A DNA stretch of 64,000 nucleotides, taken from NCBI GenBank assembly GCA_024233455.1, contig JACKPP010000002.1, positions 529,047 to 593,046 on the forward strand, given 5' to 3'. This document shows, one piece after another, positions 26,602 through 36,300 of this stretch. Source of the stretch: Chlamydiales bacterium (GTDB lineage Bacteria > Chlamydiota > Chlamydiia > Chlamydiales > JACKPQ01). The notes below the pieces were generated by a model. That model made no database searches. It was given only the letters and a program-made list of their open reading frames with translations, and had not been told where the DNA came from. A program made the translations under genes and the position numbers. How positions within the stretch are numbered: the first letter of the stretch is position 1; each line of letters begins with the position of its first letter.

Positions 26602-26625
26602 GTGGGAATCGGTGGAAATTGCTGG
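26602..26625 (+). promoter_or_regulatory. Second MraZ-box-like repeat array
   Basis: Rightward, GTGGG (26602), GTGG (26612) and CTGG (26622) recur every 10 bases. The first 17 bases match the mraZ-leader site except at two positions (GTGGGAATNNGTGGAAA). It is about 110 bases upstream of the rightward gene at 26735 and may let MraZ control that operon too. Confidence 0.5.
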
Positions 26626-26734
26626 AATTTTTGCATTTTTCAACAAAATCATCATTTTTGAAGATTTTTAGTAAAATAAATAATCTAAACATCAACTATA
26701 GTTTAAAAATACAAAACAGTTTATTTATTGAATT

Positions 26735-27238
26735 ATGGCAAAAACAGTTGATAATTTAGGCGTAGAAATCTCTAGCAGGTTTGCAAAAGACCTGGAATCC
26801 GTTCAAACTCAACTGATTTCTGAATCTAAGACCATCTCCCCAAAAACACACATTGACATCTCCACCCCTGCCTTTAAGTCAGCCTTCGACACAATGTTCG
26901 ATTTAAGAAGGCGTAACAAAGAATGGGCAATTTTTCATCGCCCTAGCACTGTCCATTGGGGAAATGCCCGGATTTTTGGCTCGCACCTTCTCCCCTTAGT
27001 CCGTTCCGATGAATTTGGACTTCTCGAGAGAGAACGCATCATGGCCAGACGCTCTACCTCTAAGAAAAAACGTCTCGAAGAAAAGGCTAAAAACGCTTAT
27101 GATTGGGAGGAGCGCTATGAGGAAGAGGAAGAGCAGAAAGAGTCTGACATTCTCCTCTTTTTCATCCAAGCCGTTCAAGAGTTAGATAAAAGTTTAATTG
27201 AAATCAATGGTCGTAGGAGCCAATACCAAAAAGGATGA
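26735..27238 (+). CDS. Conserved chlamydial hypothetical protein
   Basis: The 167-residue protein is soluble and charged, with a helical C-terminal half rich in Arg/Lys then Glu (a run of EEEEE near residue 133). Nothing in it marks a known family. Its place next to mraZ, opposite, and overlapping a TPR gene corresponds to CT273 of C. trachomatis by order. The TGA overlaps the next ATG (ATGA), so the two are co-translated. Possible MraZ-box repeats lie upstream. Confidence 0.75.
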   Translation: MAKTVDNLGVEISSRFAKDLESVQTQLISESKTISPKTHIDISTPAFKSAFDTMFDLRRRNKEWAIFHRPSTVHWGNARIFGSHLLPLVRSDEFGLLERERIMARRSTSKKKRLEEKAKNAYDWEERYEEEEEQKESDILLFFIQAVQELDKSLIEINGRRSQYQKG

Positions 27239-27630
27239 GCCAAGTTAACTGGTTAGAAATCTTGGGATGGGATGAAAACGAATTAGATGATCTTAGATTC
27301 GTTGGCTTCTCCTATATTAAGCAAGGCAAGTACGATATTGCCCTCACCTTTTTTGAAGCGCTTGTCGTCCTTTCTAAAAATGCTGCCTATGATTTGCAAA
27401 CTCTTGGAGCTATCCATCTCCAATTAGGTGATAATCTCTCAGCCCTCAATTATTTGGAGCAAGCGGTCAAGATTGTTCCCGATCATCAGCCAACACTGCT
27501 TAACCGCGTCAAAGCCCTCTTCCTTCTGGGCTATAAACGGCAAGCTTTCCAGCAAGGCCAATGGCTCCAAACCCATGCCGAAAAAGAGATTGCCGACCAA
27601 GCCACAGCTCTCATCATGGCTTATAGCTAG
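27235..27630 (+). CDS. TPR-repeat protein
   Basis: The 131-residue protein contains about three tetratricopeptide-like helical pairs (for example GFSYIKQGKYDIALTFFEAL, then LQLGDNLSALNYLEQAVKI with the downstream PTLLNRV), indicating a protein-protein adaptor. By size it resembles TPR chaperones of type III secretion such as the LcrH/SycD class, though the match is only in shape. It follows the 26735 gene with an ATGA overlap and matches CT274 by position. Confidence 0.75.
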   Translation: MSQVNWLEILGWDENELDDLRFVGFSYIKQGKYDIALTFFEALVVLSKNAAYDLQTLGAIHLQLGDNLSALNYLEQAVKIVPDHQPTLLNRVKALFLLGYKRQAFQQGQWLQTHAEKEIADQATALIMAYS

Positions 27631-27895
27631 ACCATTTTTGTCAGATAGCAACAGTCTCAATGTTCAATTGCTCTTTTCAAAGAGACCTACTTTTTTGGTG
27701 ATCAAAAAAAATTGGGGTTAGCTGGTTTTGAAACTTAGGATGTTATCGATTGTATGGGAATTCACATGAGAAAAATCCTTGCGCCTTGTTCGACTGTTTG
27801 CTAATGTACGGAGACAATCGCAAGATCTGAAAAAGTGTTTCACACACTAGTCTCAGCGCGGTTTTAATTGATAGATTTTTTAACGCTAGGTGCAA
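27631..27895 (+). other. Intergenic region upstream of dnaA
   Basis: 265 bases lacking a gene, presumably the dnaA promoter region. I searched for DnaA boxes (TTATNCACA) and found none; TGTTATCGATTG near 27749 is the nearest resemblance. So it does not look like a replication origin. Confidence 0.4.
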
Positions 27896-29221
27896 ATGGC
27901 AACGTGTACTAAACAAGATTACTGGTCACAATTCATAGCGCATCTCCAAATACATGCAAGCGCTGCTGAATTTGCTAATTGGATTAAACCTATTTCACTT
28001 AAAGCCATCGATTCGGCTTCTGTTACATTGTCTGTTCCCAATGTTTTCGTTCAAGAGTACTTGCTAGATAATTTTCGCCAAGACCTGCTCACGTTTTTAC
28101 CAACAGATAGCAAAGGCAATCCAGCCATTATTTTTGAAATCTCAGAAAATCCCAGACCTAAAACAGCGTCGAAACCGATTATTTTGAAGGAAGAGACTGT
28201 TGATTTGAAGCTTAACCGCTCCTACACTTTTGAAACGTTTATCGAAGGACCGGCAAACCAGTTTGTCAAATCTGCTGCCATGGGCGTTGCTTCTAAACCT
28301 GGCCACAGCTATAACCCCCTCTTTGTTCATGGGGGCGTAGGCCTGGGAAAAACACACCTTTTACACGCCATTGCCCACCATGTCCAAAATAACCACAAAA
28401 AACTCAAAATTCTCTACGTCACAGCTGAAGGGTTCATCAATGATCTGATCCGCCATCTAAAAGGTAAGTCTCTGGACAAGATGAAGCAGTATTACAGATC
28501 CCTGGATGTGCTTCTCATCGACGATATTCAGTTTTTGCAAAATCGTCCTAATTTTGAAGAAGAACTTTGTTCGACCATCGAGGCCCTTATTAACCAGAAT
28601 AAGCAAGTTGTGATTTCCAGCGATAAGCCTCCGGCTCAACTGAAACTTTCTGAGCGTTTGGTAGCACGGATGGAATGGGGTCTTGTGGCCCATTTGGCAT
28701 GCCCCGATCTGGAAACGCGAGTGGCTATTTTACAATCTAAAGCCGAACAAAAAGGGATACGCATCCCAAGTAAGGTTGCTTTTTTTATCGCCGAGCATAT
28801 TTTCCAGAATGTCCGTCAACTCGAAGGTGCGATTAACCGCTTAAGTGCTTACTGTCGCCTCATGCACCTTGACGTGACTGAAGAAGTCGCCGAAAAGACT
28901 TTAGGTGAAATGTTTTGTACTCAGCCCAACCAAAAGGTTTCGGTTGATTCCATTTTGAAAAGTGTGGCCGCAATCTTCGATGTGAGGCTTAGTGACCTGC
29001 GCGGTTGCTCCCGTATGAAAGAAATCGCCTACGCCCGCCAGGTGGCAATGTACTTAGCTAAAGAGCTTATCCCCGATTCTCTAGTGAAGCTAGCAAGCGC
29101 TTTTGGAGGCAAAACACACTCTACATTACTTCATGCTTGGAAAAAAATTAAAAATCAGTTAACCCAAGATGAGATGCTGAAAAGACAAGTCCAATTAGCA
29201 CGCCGAGAAATAGGAGCTTAA
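27896..29221 (+). CDS. dnaA: Chromosomal replication initiator DnaA (paralogue)
   Basis: AAA+ initiator that binds DnaA boxes and melts origin DNA. The 441-residue protein has domain I ([21 protein letters not shown]), Walker [12 protein letters not shown], Walker [11 protein letters not shown], and sensor motifs. The C-terminal DNA-recognition signature reads [15 protein letters not shown] (residues 404-418) instead of the canonical GGRDHTTV: the Asp-His-Thr-Thr contacts are changed to Thr-His-Ser-Thr. Chlamydiae carry two DnaA proteins; this one, next to bactofilin, matches dnaA_2. The ATG at 27896 has an AGG just upstream; a GTG two codons earlier is open. Confidence 0.9.
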   Translation: MATCTKQDYWSQFIAHLQIHASAAEFANWIKPISLKAIDSASVTLSVPNVFVQEYLLDNFRQDLLTFLPTDSKGNPAIIFEISENPRPKTASKPIILKEETVDLKLNRSYTFETFIEGPANQFVKSAAMGVASKPGHSYNPLFVHGGVGLGKTHLLHAIAHHVQNNHKKLKILYVTAEGFINDLIRHLKGKSLDKMKQYYRSLDVLLIDDIQFLQNRPNFEEELCSTIEALINQNKQVVISSDKPPAQLKLSERLVARMEWGLVAHLACPDLETRVAILQSKAEQKGIRIPSKVAFFIAEHIFQNVRQLEGAINRLSAYCRLMHLDVTEEVAEKTLGEMFCTQPNQKVSVDSILKSVAAIFDVRLSDLRGCSRMKEIAYARQVAMYLAKELIPDSLVKLASAFGGKTHSTLLHAWKKIKNQLTQDEMLKRQVQLARREIGA

Positions 29222-29225
29222 GTGA

Positions 29226-29714
29226 ATGTTAAGATTTGTCGTTGACACCTTCTTTAAAAAATACGCTAAAGATCTCCTCGATCGCGAGGTATCGCTAGAA
29301 TCAGATGCTCCTTTCGATCCATTCGAGGCGCACCTATCTTGCTCATTAGATAGTCACGTTCTTCCCCTGAATCCTGCCAAAACGACCATTCCTGAGGGCT
29401 CAACTTTTTCAGGTTCTCTTTCCTCTTCCACGCCAGTCCGCATCGATGGACATTTCGAAGGACAGCTGGTAGCTAAAGAAGTAACAATTGGAAAAACTGC
29501 CACCGTCAAAGCCAATCTCGATCTCAAGAAGGGTTCTATTTCTGGTAAAGTGATCGGCAATATCGATGTTGAAGACCATTTGATTTTATCAACGTCTGCC
29601 CATATCCATGGGGACCTCATTGTCGGATCTTTGTCTCTTGAAGAAGGGGCAATCGTCAGTGGCAACATCACCATTAGAAATTCTGACTCTCAAGCCTTTT
29701 GCTTATCTAGTTAA
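29226..29714 (+). CDS. bacA: Bactofilin cytoskeletal protein
   Basis: Polymer-forming bactofilin (DUF583) that forms membrane-associated filaments and in Chlamydia controls cell size. The 162-residue protein has a central beta-helix of 18-residue type turns from about residue 45 to 150 (PEGSTFSGSLSSSTPVRIDG, FEGQLVAKEVTIG, GDLIVGSLSLEEGAIVSGN), with an N-terminal tail rich in basic and aromatic residues that may bind membrane. It begins 4 bases after dnaA, as in Chlamydia CT275-CT276. Confidence 0.9.
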   Translation: MLRFVVDTFFKKYAKDLLDREVSLESDAPFDPFEAHLSCSLDSHVLPLNPAKTTIPEGSTFSGSLSSSTPVRIDGHFEGQLVAKEVTIGKTATVKANLDLKKGSISGKVIGNIDVEDHLILSTSAHIHGDLIVGSLSLEEGAIVSGNITIRNSDSQAFCLSS

Positions 29715-29735
29715 GCACAGCCTTCTTCATTTAAC

Positions 29736-29771
29736 CACATATGCAGGCCCTCCAACGGACCTGCATATGTG
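29736..29771. terminator. Bidirectional stem-loop between convergent genes
   Basis: CACATATGCAGG and CCTGCATATGTG form a perfect 12-bp stem with a 12-base loop, between the convergent bactofilin and TpsA genes. There is no T run on either side. Confidence 0.6.
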
Positions 29772-29782
29772 ATTAGCAACGC

Positions 29783-32533
29783 CTAGGGTGTATTGTTAGT
29801 GATATTCACCTCTCCGCTCCCAGTAGTACCTATGGCGCCAGGATATTGAATATAAACACCCGAATTCGATGGACCAGCCCCGGCCCCAGTTCCAGTGATA
29901 TTGATATCCCCATCCACGCTTGTCACTTCCAAAGTCTTTCCAGTGAACACGGCACCCATATTAGAATTGCCCGCCCCCGATCCTGTCCCATCAATGGTAA
30001 TAACACCACTTCCGGTGGTCTTCACATAGCAACCCTCATTCATATTAAATCCCTGATTAGAGTTATTGCTTCCTTGAGCGATACCGGTAATCAAAACAGA
30101 GCCGCCTTCTGACGACACTCCCGATCCTTGGGTGGTAATTGCCACCCCTAAATTAAGGCTGGTGCCATTTCCACCTGTTCCGTGAATTGTAATATCTGCT
30201 GCTCCTGTGGCTGCAACTTGAGACCCAGTTTCGATGGAAATCCCCATGTTCCCTTGCTCAGTTCCCTTGCCCACTCCAGTAATCTGAATACTACCTGTAT
30301 TGCTAGACACCAAGCCCATTGGACCATTTAACACCACGCCCAAATTTTGTGTCTGACCCGATCCAGCTGTTCCATTAATAGTAATAGAGCCTGTTCCAGT
30401 TGTTTTAACTTGGGTCATGCTAAGATATGTGCCACCATTGTTATACCCTAAGTCAATACTTGCACCAGTACCTGTAATGGTGATAGCGCCATTTTCGGTC
30501 TGGATTAAATTGGCCTCAGCAGCCAAACCAGTTGCAAAAATTCCGAAGTTATTAGAAACACCTGCATTAGGCCCGCCACCATTCACCTGTGCCGATACGG
30601 CCGTTCCAGTAATATCTATCGTGCCAGATCCACTTGTCACTAGTTGCGAGCATTCGGCGATGTTAGTGGCTAGACCGCGGGCATTTTCCATGCATCCATA
30701 GCCATTGACGATAATATTGCCACCACCGGCATTAATCATTGTGTTAATTACATTCATTGTTCCACCTTGTACACCTCCAAATGTTCCAACATCAAGGGTA
30801 ACATCTCCTCCTTGAGTATTGATGGTGACAGGTCCTACACCGAAAAAACCAGCGCCGCCAGCTGACCGATCATAAAGCAAAGCATTTTCATCATTGATTT
30901 TACAGTAGAACGCTCCATTATTCAGCGTCACAGAGCTATTTGTTTCCAGTGTAATACTGCGCCCTGCTTGGAAACTAAGTCCATTTCCATTAGTACTGGA
31001 GGTAATCACGTCATCGAGGGTGATATCGGTATTGGCCTGAATTATCACACTGGCTGAAGAGAGCGCTGCGCTCAAGTCTGCGCCACTAATTGTGACCGTA
31101 CCCTCAGGATCATTGTCAAAGGTATTGCCAGTGGCAGGATCTGTTCCACTAGAGCGAATAATAGCAAACTTAGGATCTAGCAGCAGCTGACCATCTTGAC
31201 CATGAGCTGATTTAAGCGAGGTTTTACCTCTAAATGTCAGTCCTTTTTTGCCGCTACTCGACACCTCGACTTGCCCCCCATTACCCTTTGAGCCCTTGGC
31301 TTCAGCGGTAATTGTTCCAGAGAATTTTGTGGCCGACTTTGAAAGCACCTTTACCGAGCCTCCATTACCACTGCTTAAATTATCAGCTTGAATCAGCGCA
31401 TTTGTACCTATTGCAACTTCCGCAGCATTTCTGGACCCAATCAAAGCTGAGCCCGGTGATTGGCCATCTGAAACGTCAATACGAGCTGTACCGCTTAACT
31501 CCACTGAGTCTTTAGCATCGACCTTTACCAGCCCACCAGCTGCATGGATCTTGCCTGAGCACTTGACTGACGTATCTTCAGAAAGCAGTAAAACACGCCC
31601 TTTTTGTCTTCTCAATGCAGTTCCTTCGATGATGCCGCTATGTGCTATAGCCTCGGTATAAGGATGCGAATGGGTTTTGATTTCCGTAATCAGGGCTCGT
31701 ATCATTCCTTGGTTATCGATCGCCAAATCTTTCGCAGATTCTTTAGTTGGCTCTTTCGGCGGCAAATCTTTTATAACTTCAGCAACTTCTTCAACTGGAG
31801 TTTCAGTTTTCTTTTCGCGAGTAAGCCACTTAGGATTTTTGTTTTTGACCGGCCTTGATTCTCTCTTTTGAACACGATTTTCGCTTTGGGTTGGCTTGAA
31901 GTCCCTCTTTTGAACGTTGACAGGTCCCGCCTTAATAAAAATACGTTCTGGTCCATTGGGCTTAATCAGCACTTCGGTACCAACACCAATCCCTACATAG
32001 CCCTCTGGAGCAGATAATTTTCCTCGGTTGACTACTTTACTAGATATAAGGTAAATATCCCCTTTTTCAGTCTCAATGGTGCCTAAATTATCAATCGAAG
32101 CACTAGAATTCTCAAGACCAGTAATTAGGATATCTCTTCCAGCCAAAAACTGTTGATTATCAATTTGACCAGTCGTTGCAAAAAAACCAGCCGTTTTGAT
32201 CGAAGCATTGGATCCGATCAGTATTCCGTTTTGGTTGACAAGATAAACACGGCCATTGGATTTAATTTGCCCATGAATCACGCTTTTATTTTTACCCACC
32301 ACGCGATTGAGTACGGCAAGCTTAGGATTCAGCATGCGGAATTCAACCATTTCCCGGGACCCAACTGAGAAATCATTCCATTCAATCACACCAGTTTTCC
32401 CAGCCGTGACCCAGAGCCCTTTGGGAGTATTGTGAACCTTTATCCCAGACCCCTCGTGACGAAATCCCGTAGGTTTTGCAAAACAAGCAATGCTGGCAAT
32501 GACCCCAAACGCACACACTTTCCACTTATCCAT
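29783..32533 (-). CDS. Filamentous-hemagglutinin-like TpsA exoprotein
   Basis: Two-partner secretion exoprotein or adhesin. The 916-residue protein has a signal peptide (MDKWKVCAFGVIASIACFA), then the TPS domain: VHNTPKGLWVTAGKTGVIEWNDFSVG, VLNRVVGKNKSVIHGQI, GRVYLVNQNGILIGSNA. After a charged, Pro/Lys-rich segment the rest is a beta-helix of imperfect repeats in TGSGxITIxGTGxG style. It ends inside a repeat (NITNNTP) with no C-terminal domain, so it may be shortened. No TpsB transporter is in the window. Start at 32533 has a GGAGGAG ribosome site; a longer frame is rejected. Confidence 0.85.
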   Translation of the reverse strand: MDKWKVCAFGVIASIACFAKPTGFRHEGSGIKVHNTPKGLWVTAGKTGVIEWNDFSVGSREMVEFRMLNPKLAVLNRVVGKNKSVIHGQIKSNGRVYLVNQNGILIGSNASIKTAGFFATTGQIDNQQFLAGRDILITGLENSSASIDNLGTIETEKGDIYLISSKVVNRGKLSAPEGYVGIGVGTEVLIKPNGPERIFIKAGPVNVQKRDFKPTQSENRVQKRESRPVKNKNPKWLTREKKTETPVEEVAEVIKDLPPKEPTKESAKDLAIDNQGMIRALITEIKTHSHPYTEAIAHSGIIEGTALRRQKGRVLLLSEDTSVKCSGKIHAAGGLVKVDAKDSVELSGTARIDVSDGQSPGSALIGSRNAAEVAIGTNALIQADNLSSGNGGSVKVLSKSATKFSGTITAEAKGSKGNGGQVEVSSSGKKGLTFRGKTSLKSAHGQDGQLLLDPKFAIIRSSGTDPATGNTFDNDPEGTVTISGADLSAALSSASVIIQANTDITLDDVITSSTNGNGLSFQAGRSITLETNSSVTLNNGAFYCKINDENALLYDRSAGGAGFFGVGPVTINTQGGDVTLDVGTFGGVQGGTMNVINTMINAGGGNIIVNGYGCMENARGLATNIAECSQLVTSGSGTIDITGTAVSAQVNGGGPNAGVSNNFGIFATGLAAEANLIQTENGAITITGTGASIDLGYNNGGTYLSMTQVKTTGTGSITINGTAGSGQTQNLGVVLNGPMGLVSSNTGSIQITGVGKGTEQGNMGISIETGSQVAATGAADITIHGTGGNGTSLNLGVAITTQGSGVSSEGGSVLITGIAQGSNNSNQGFNMNEGCYVKTTGSGVITIDGTGSGAGNSNMGAVFTGKTLEVTSVDGDINITGTGAGAGPSNSGVYIQYPGAIGTTGSGEVNITNNTP

Positions 32534-32600
32534 ACCGACTCCTCCGCCTTTAATTTTCACCTGATTCTTTGACAAAAGAAATTTTAACACAACAAAAAAA

Positions 32601-33059
32601 TCAAATAACGGATAGATTTAGCAATTTTTTAGGAAATCGGCGAAATAAGCGTGCTCTCTCCTTATATGTCAAAGGACGCAAACTCAAAACCAACAACTCT
32701 TGGTCAACCCAGGGTTTTTTGGCTCTCTTAACACCCGTAAGCTTGGAAAAGTAATAGCCTAAAAGACCCCTGCCTGCAACGCCATCACACTCTGGCCAGC
32801 CTATTTGTTTATACTGAAGAACCATCAATGCAGCTAGTAGCTTGGCCACACCTGGATCTTTGTCATGGATCAACGATAAAATTGGGCCACAAGCTTCAAA
32901 ACACGCTCGCTGGACATAAGCGTGGCAGCTCTCCTCTTTACCTTCCATAAAAACCACATGTTCGAGGCAATTAGGACACAAAAGCGCATACCTTTCAAGG
33001 TCCACACCGCAATGGCGACATCTTGCTGGGAACAAAAAATCCAAAACGACGCGCATCAT
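32601..33059 (-). CDS. Shortened ComF-like protein
   Basis: The 152-residue protein starts with the ComF double zinc-ribbon pattern (RCRHCGVDLERYALLCPNCLE: CxxC then CPxC), but where ComF continues with a phosphoribosyltransferase domain of about 200 residues, only a short stretch with LRPLTYKERARLFRRFPKKLLNL remains. No PRPP-binding loop (DDVVTTG) is present. Either a chlamydial variant or a decayed gene. ComF normally aids DNA uptake; DprA is in the same window at 63.4 kb. Two in-frame ATGs at the start. Confidence 0.65.
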   Translation of the reverse strand: MMRVVLDFLFPARCRHCGVDLERYALLCPNCLEHVVFMEGKEESCHAYVQRACFEACGPILSLIHDKDPGVAKLLAALMVLQYKQIGWPECDGVAGRGLLGYYFSKLTGVKRAKKPWVDQELLVLSLRPLTYKERARLFRRFPKKLLNLSVI

Positions 33060-33171
33060 GCTTCCATACTAATCGAATGCATTGTTTCAAGCAGCCAATA
33101 AACTATCGCCTCTTACATCATGAACCAGCAAGCTAGGGTTTCATTTTTTTCATGGCACGCAAAAGATGTAT

Positions 33172-33208
33172 GTACCATTAAATCCTATTTTTGCTGATTT
33201 AGTGGTAC
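33172..33208 (+). other. Stem-loop in intergenic region
   Basis: GTACCATTAAATC pairs with GATTTAGTGGTAC (33172-33184, 33196-33208); in rightward RNA the 13 pairs are complete if one G-U wobble is allowed. It is in the 254-base gap between the ComF-like and AsmA-like genes, which both read leftward. A small RNA or regulatory element is possible; nothing else was seen in the gap. Confidence 0.35.
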
Positions 33209-33313
33209 TTATTTCTCCATTGAAATAGCCAAATAATCCGCTTTATGCATTGAATAAGCAGGTTTCATAAAGGCAGTACTGGGAATCCGAGAGTGCACCC
33301 CCAGATTATCCCG

Positions 33314-36300
33314 CTATTGGAGGCTGAACTTGGGATGATCCAAAGTCCCTCGAATGGAAAGTACAAAGGGCTGAGTCACCTTAAGGAGAACAAATTGCTT
33401 CATGCGAATATCGATGTGAATTTGGCCATCTAGATCGATGTAGGATGGCTTTTTCTTGGACAGAAAGAATTGAGAACGCTCCCCATCGCTGTAGGTGTTG
33501 GTCAGCTTTGTAAAGTGCACGCGTGTACCGTCGAGCTCGCACACGAGTTCACCACAAACGGGAATGAGCAAGCCCACATCAAGACCTATACGGCTGAAAA
33601 GATCCTTGGGAATATCAAATAGGGTGACATCGCGCTTGAAGGTATTGATAAATTGCAGGTTGCCTTTACCTGAAAAGCTTTTGCGATCCCCTAGAGTTCC
33701 GGCAATTTTATGAAACTCGAGATTTTTGATCACAAAAGGCTTTAGACGCCCAGGCAATTTGCCACATTTTTGCAAGAGGCTGGGGCGCAAGTCCTGTATT
33801 TTTAATGTGGGGATGCTGATGTTTTTTCCAGCGATATTGACATGGGGAATTTTAAGCGCTATTGCCTCATCAGAAAGGGAGAAATCTTCAAAGAGCAGGT
33901 AGTCTGCACTGTATTCAATTTGGCTTAATAGACTTTTAAATTTGTAACCCAAAAGCTCAAAATCTTTACCTTTAAAATAGCCTTTGAAGGTGCTTTTAGC
34001 AGGTGCTGCCATATTTAATGAGAGATCGCCCGTCAGTTTATAACCGCGCCCCATATCGTAGTCTTGAATGGCTTGTGATAGGCTTTCAGGAAGAAGCTTA
34101 GCTGCCAAACTCCAGTCAATTGACATATCCCCGGTTAGACCGAGAAGAGGGTGTTTTTGCAGTGACGGGTTATGATGGAAATCGACATCAAATCCACAGA
34201 AGGAGCCCTGGGCGTATTTGATGATTGCTTTGGGGTCTCGACTGAAACAAACAGTCAGTGGTTTTTCGCTGAGCTCTGAGTGGTCATTTAGAATGACACG
34301 AGGTTCTTGAGCGGCATCGAAGGGCAGCTCTGCCCAAACAGAGAATGCCGCGTTATTTAGCTTAGATTCGGCTTGGAATGTGAGGCCAGTATTTCTACCT
34401 GTGAATGTGCCATTTTTCAAGTAACAACTGACATCTCCAATCCAGTAGTACCCATCTTTAAGTATAGCCGAGAGGGAAAATGACTTGGGGCTGTAGCAGA
34501 GCTCTAGCGTAGTTTCAAGGTGGTTGTCCCAACGGATGGGAATTCCGCGAATGAAAAGCTGCTCTTTGTGCTTTTCCAAATAAGGGATTAGTTCTTTTTC
34601 AGCTAAAAAGTACACCATTTCGGGCGCAATTGATAACGCCATCCCATGACAGAACCACTGCGCGATTGTTTTGTCATAGCCTAAATGCTCGATTTCAATT
34701 TCACTACCTGCCAGATCAAGTAACGCACCAGATAATGCCACTCCCGTTTTACGATTAAAGGAAAATTCAAAAGGGGCCAGGGTTTTAAGCTCAATGTTGG
34801 CAGAGGTAAAGTTGTCAGAGAAGAGTTGAAATTGCCCTTCAATATCCCAATTGGAAATATTGAGAGTGACGTTTCCTGTCAGATCAAACAGGCCTTGGAA
34901 GTAAGGGTTTTTTTCTTCAAAAAATAGAGGCCTTAGATGATCTAAATCGATTTGAGCACTATTGACAATAAGCGTTAGAGCATCATCAGTAAAGTGCCCC
35001 TCAAATGTTTGCAATTGTGTGTTTTTCCAGTCGATTTCAAAGAGCGATAAATCCCACTGAGTGGCGCGTTTTTCTGCCAATGCCCGTGCTTGAAAATCCC
35101 CAATCATTAGATGGTCAAGGGATAATAAATGGCCTTCATGGGCCATTTTTAAGGAGAATCGGGGAATGCACCAATGTTTGACTTTCAGGTCACGCCCATC
35201 CGACTCAATGTTAAATTCACCGTCGTGATAGGTTAAATTGAGGCTTAGATCCCCTTTGAGGTCCGTTTTTTGAATAGCCCCAATTGTCGTCGCATGCACA
35301 TCTACCAAAGCTAAAGCTTTTAGAAAACGAAGGGCGGTATCTATCTTTTGCAGTTTAAGAACTGTCCTTCCTTGAAACGCAAAGGGCTCTAATTTAAACT
35401 GTTCGATATACAGTTTTTCGCCAAATAAGTGGGATTTTGTCTCGTCCAGTTTAAGTCCGTGCGTATGATCCAAAGCGCCACTTAGCCGCATAAGGTCATG
35501 GGTTTGGCTTTCGATGCGCAAGTCAAATTCCCAATCGCCATGGTCCATATCGATAAGGCGCAGGTCGGGTGCATTGATTTCAAAATGGCTTTGATGGTCC
35601 CCATCGGTCAGCAACAAATCCCCATCGAGCGCGTGAATTTCTAAAATTTCGTCATCAGAGGTAAATTTCATCTCACAGCTGAGAGCATTGCCTACAAAAT
35701 GATCGGTGACTGCATAGGACCCATCGATCAATTTAAGATGTGCGCTATAGGCTGTTTTTTTCTCTGGTTGACCAAGCGGTGAAAAAAGAGAAAAAGGGCC
35801 ATTGTCGATGTTTTGTATTTGACCGGTTAACGGAAGCTTTAGCGATTTAAATTTATCAAAGTGGCGCAGCACATCCATCAAGCCAGCAATATCTCCGGCC
35901 ATTTCGGTAGCTGAAATATGGAGATCGGCCTTGCCAGGCTCTTTTATCTCTAAGGATAGATCTAGACAAAGATCTAAACCGTGGACTTTGGCTTTTAAAT
36001 TTTGAGAGGTCAGTCGTCTGCCATTTAGAATTGCCAGCCCCTCCATGTTTTCAACTTCGAAACCGTATGTTTTGTCTTTGAGCTTGGCGCCAAACAAAGG
36101 CACGACTATTTCCCAATTTTTGGTCTTAGCCTGATAGCTTAGAATGGCATGTTGCGCACTTTCGGAGGGTAGAGGTGAGGGCTTCCCTAAGTGAGGAAAT
36201 TCGATGTCGAGATCATTTGATGTGTAATGCAAAAGTTCACTGTCTATAGAGATCTGGTAACTTGCCGGATCCACAGTCCCTGAAAGGTCAATGTTTCCAT

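Noticed and set aside
27631..27895. Gap upstream of dnaA considered as replication origin
   Set aside because: No DnaA boxes or AT-rich unwinding cluster; dnaA in chlamydiae need not mark the origin.
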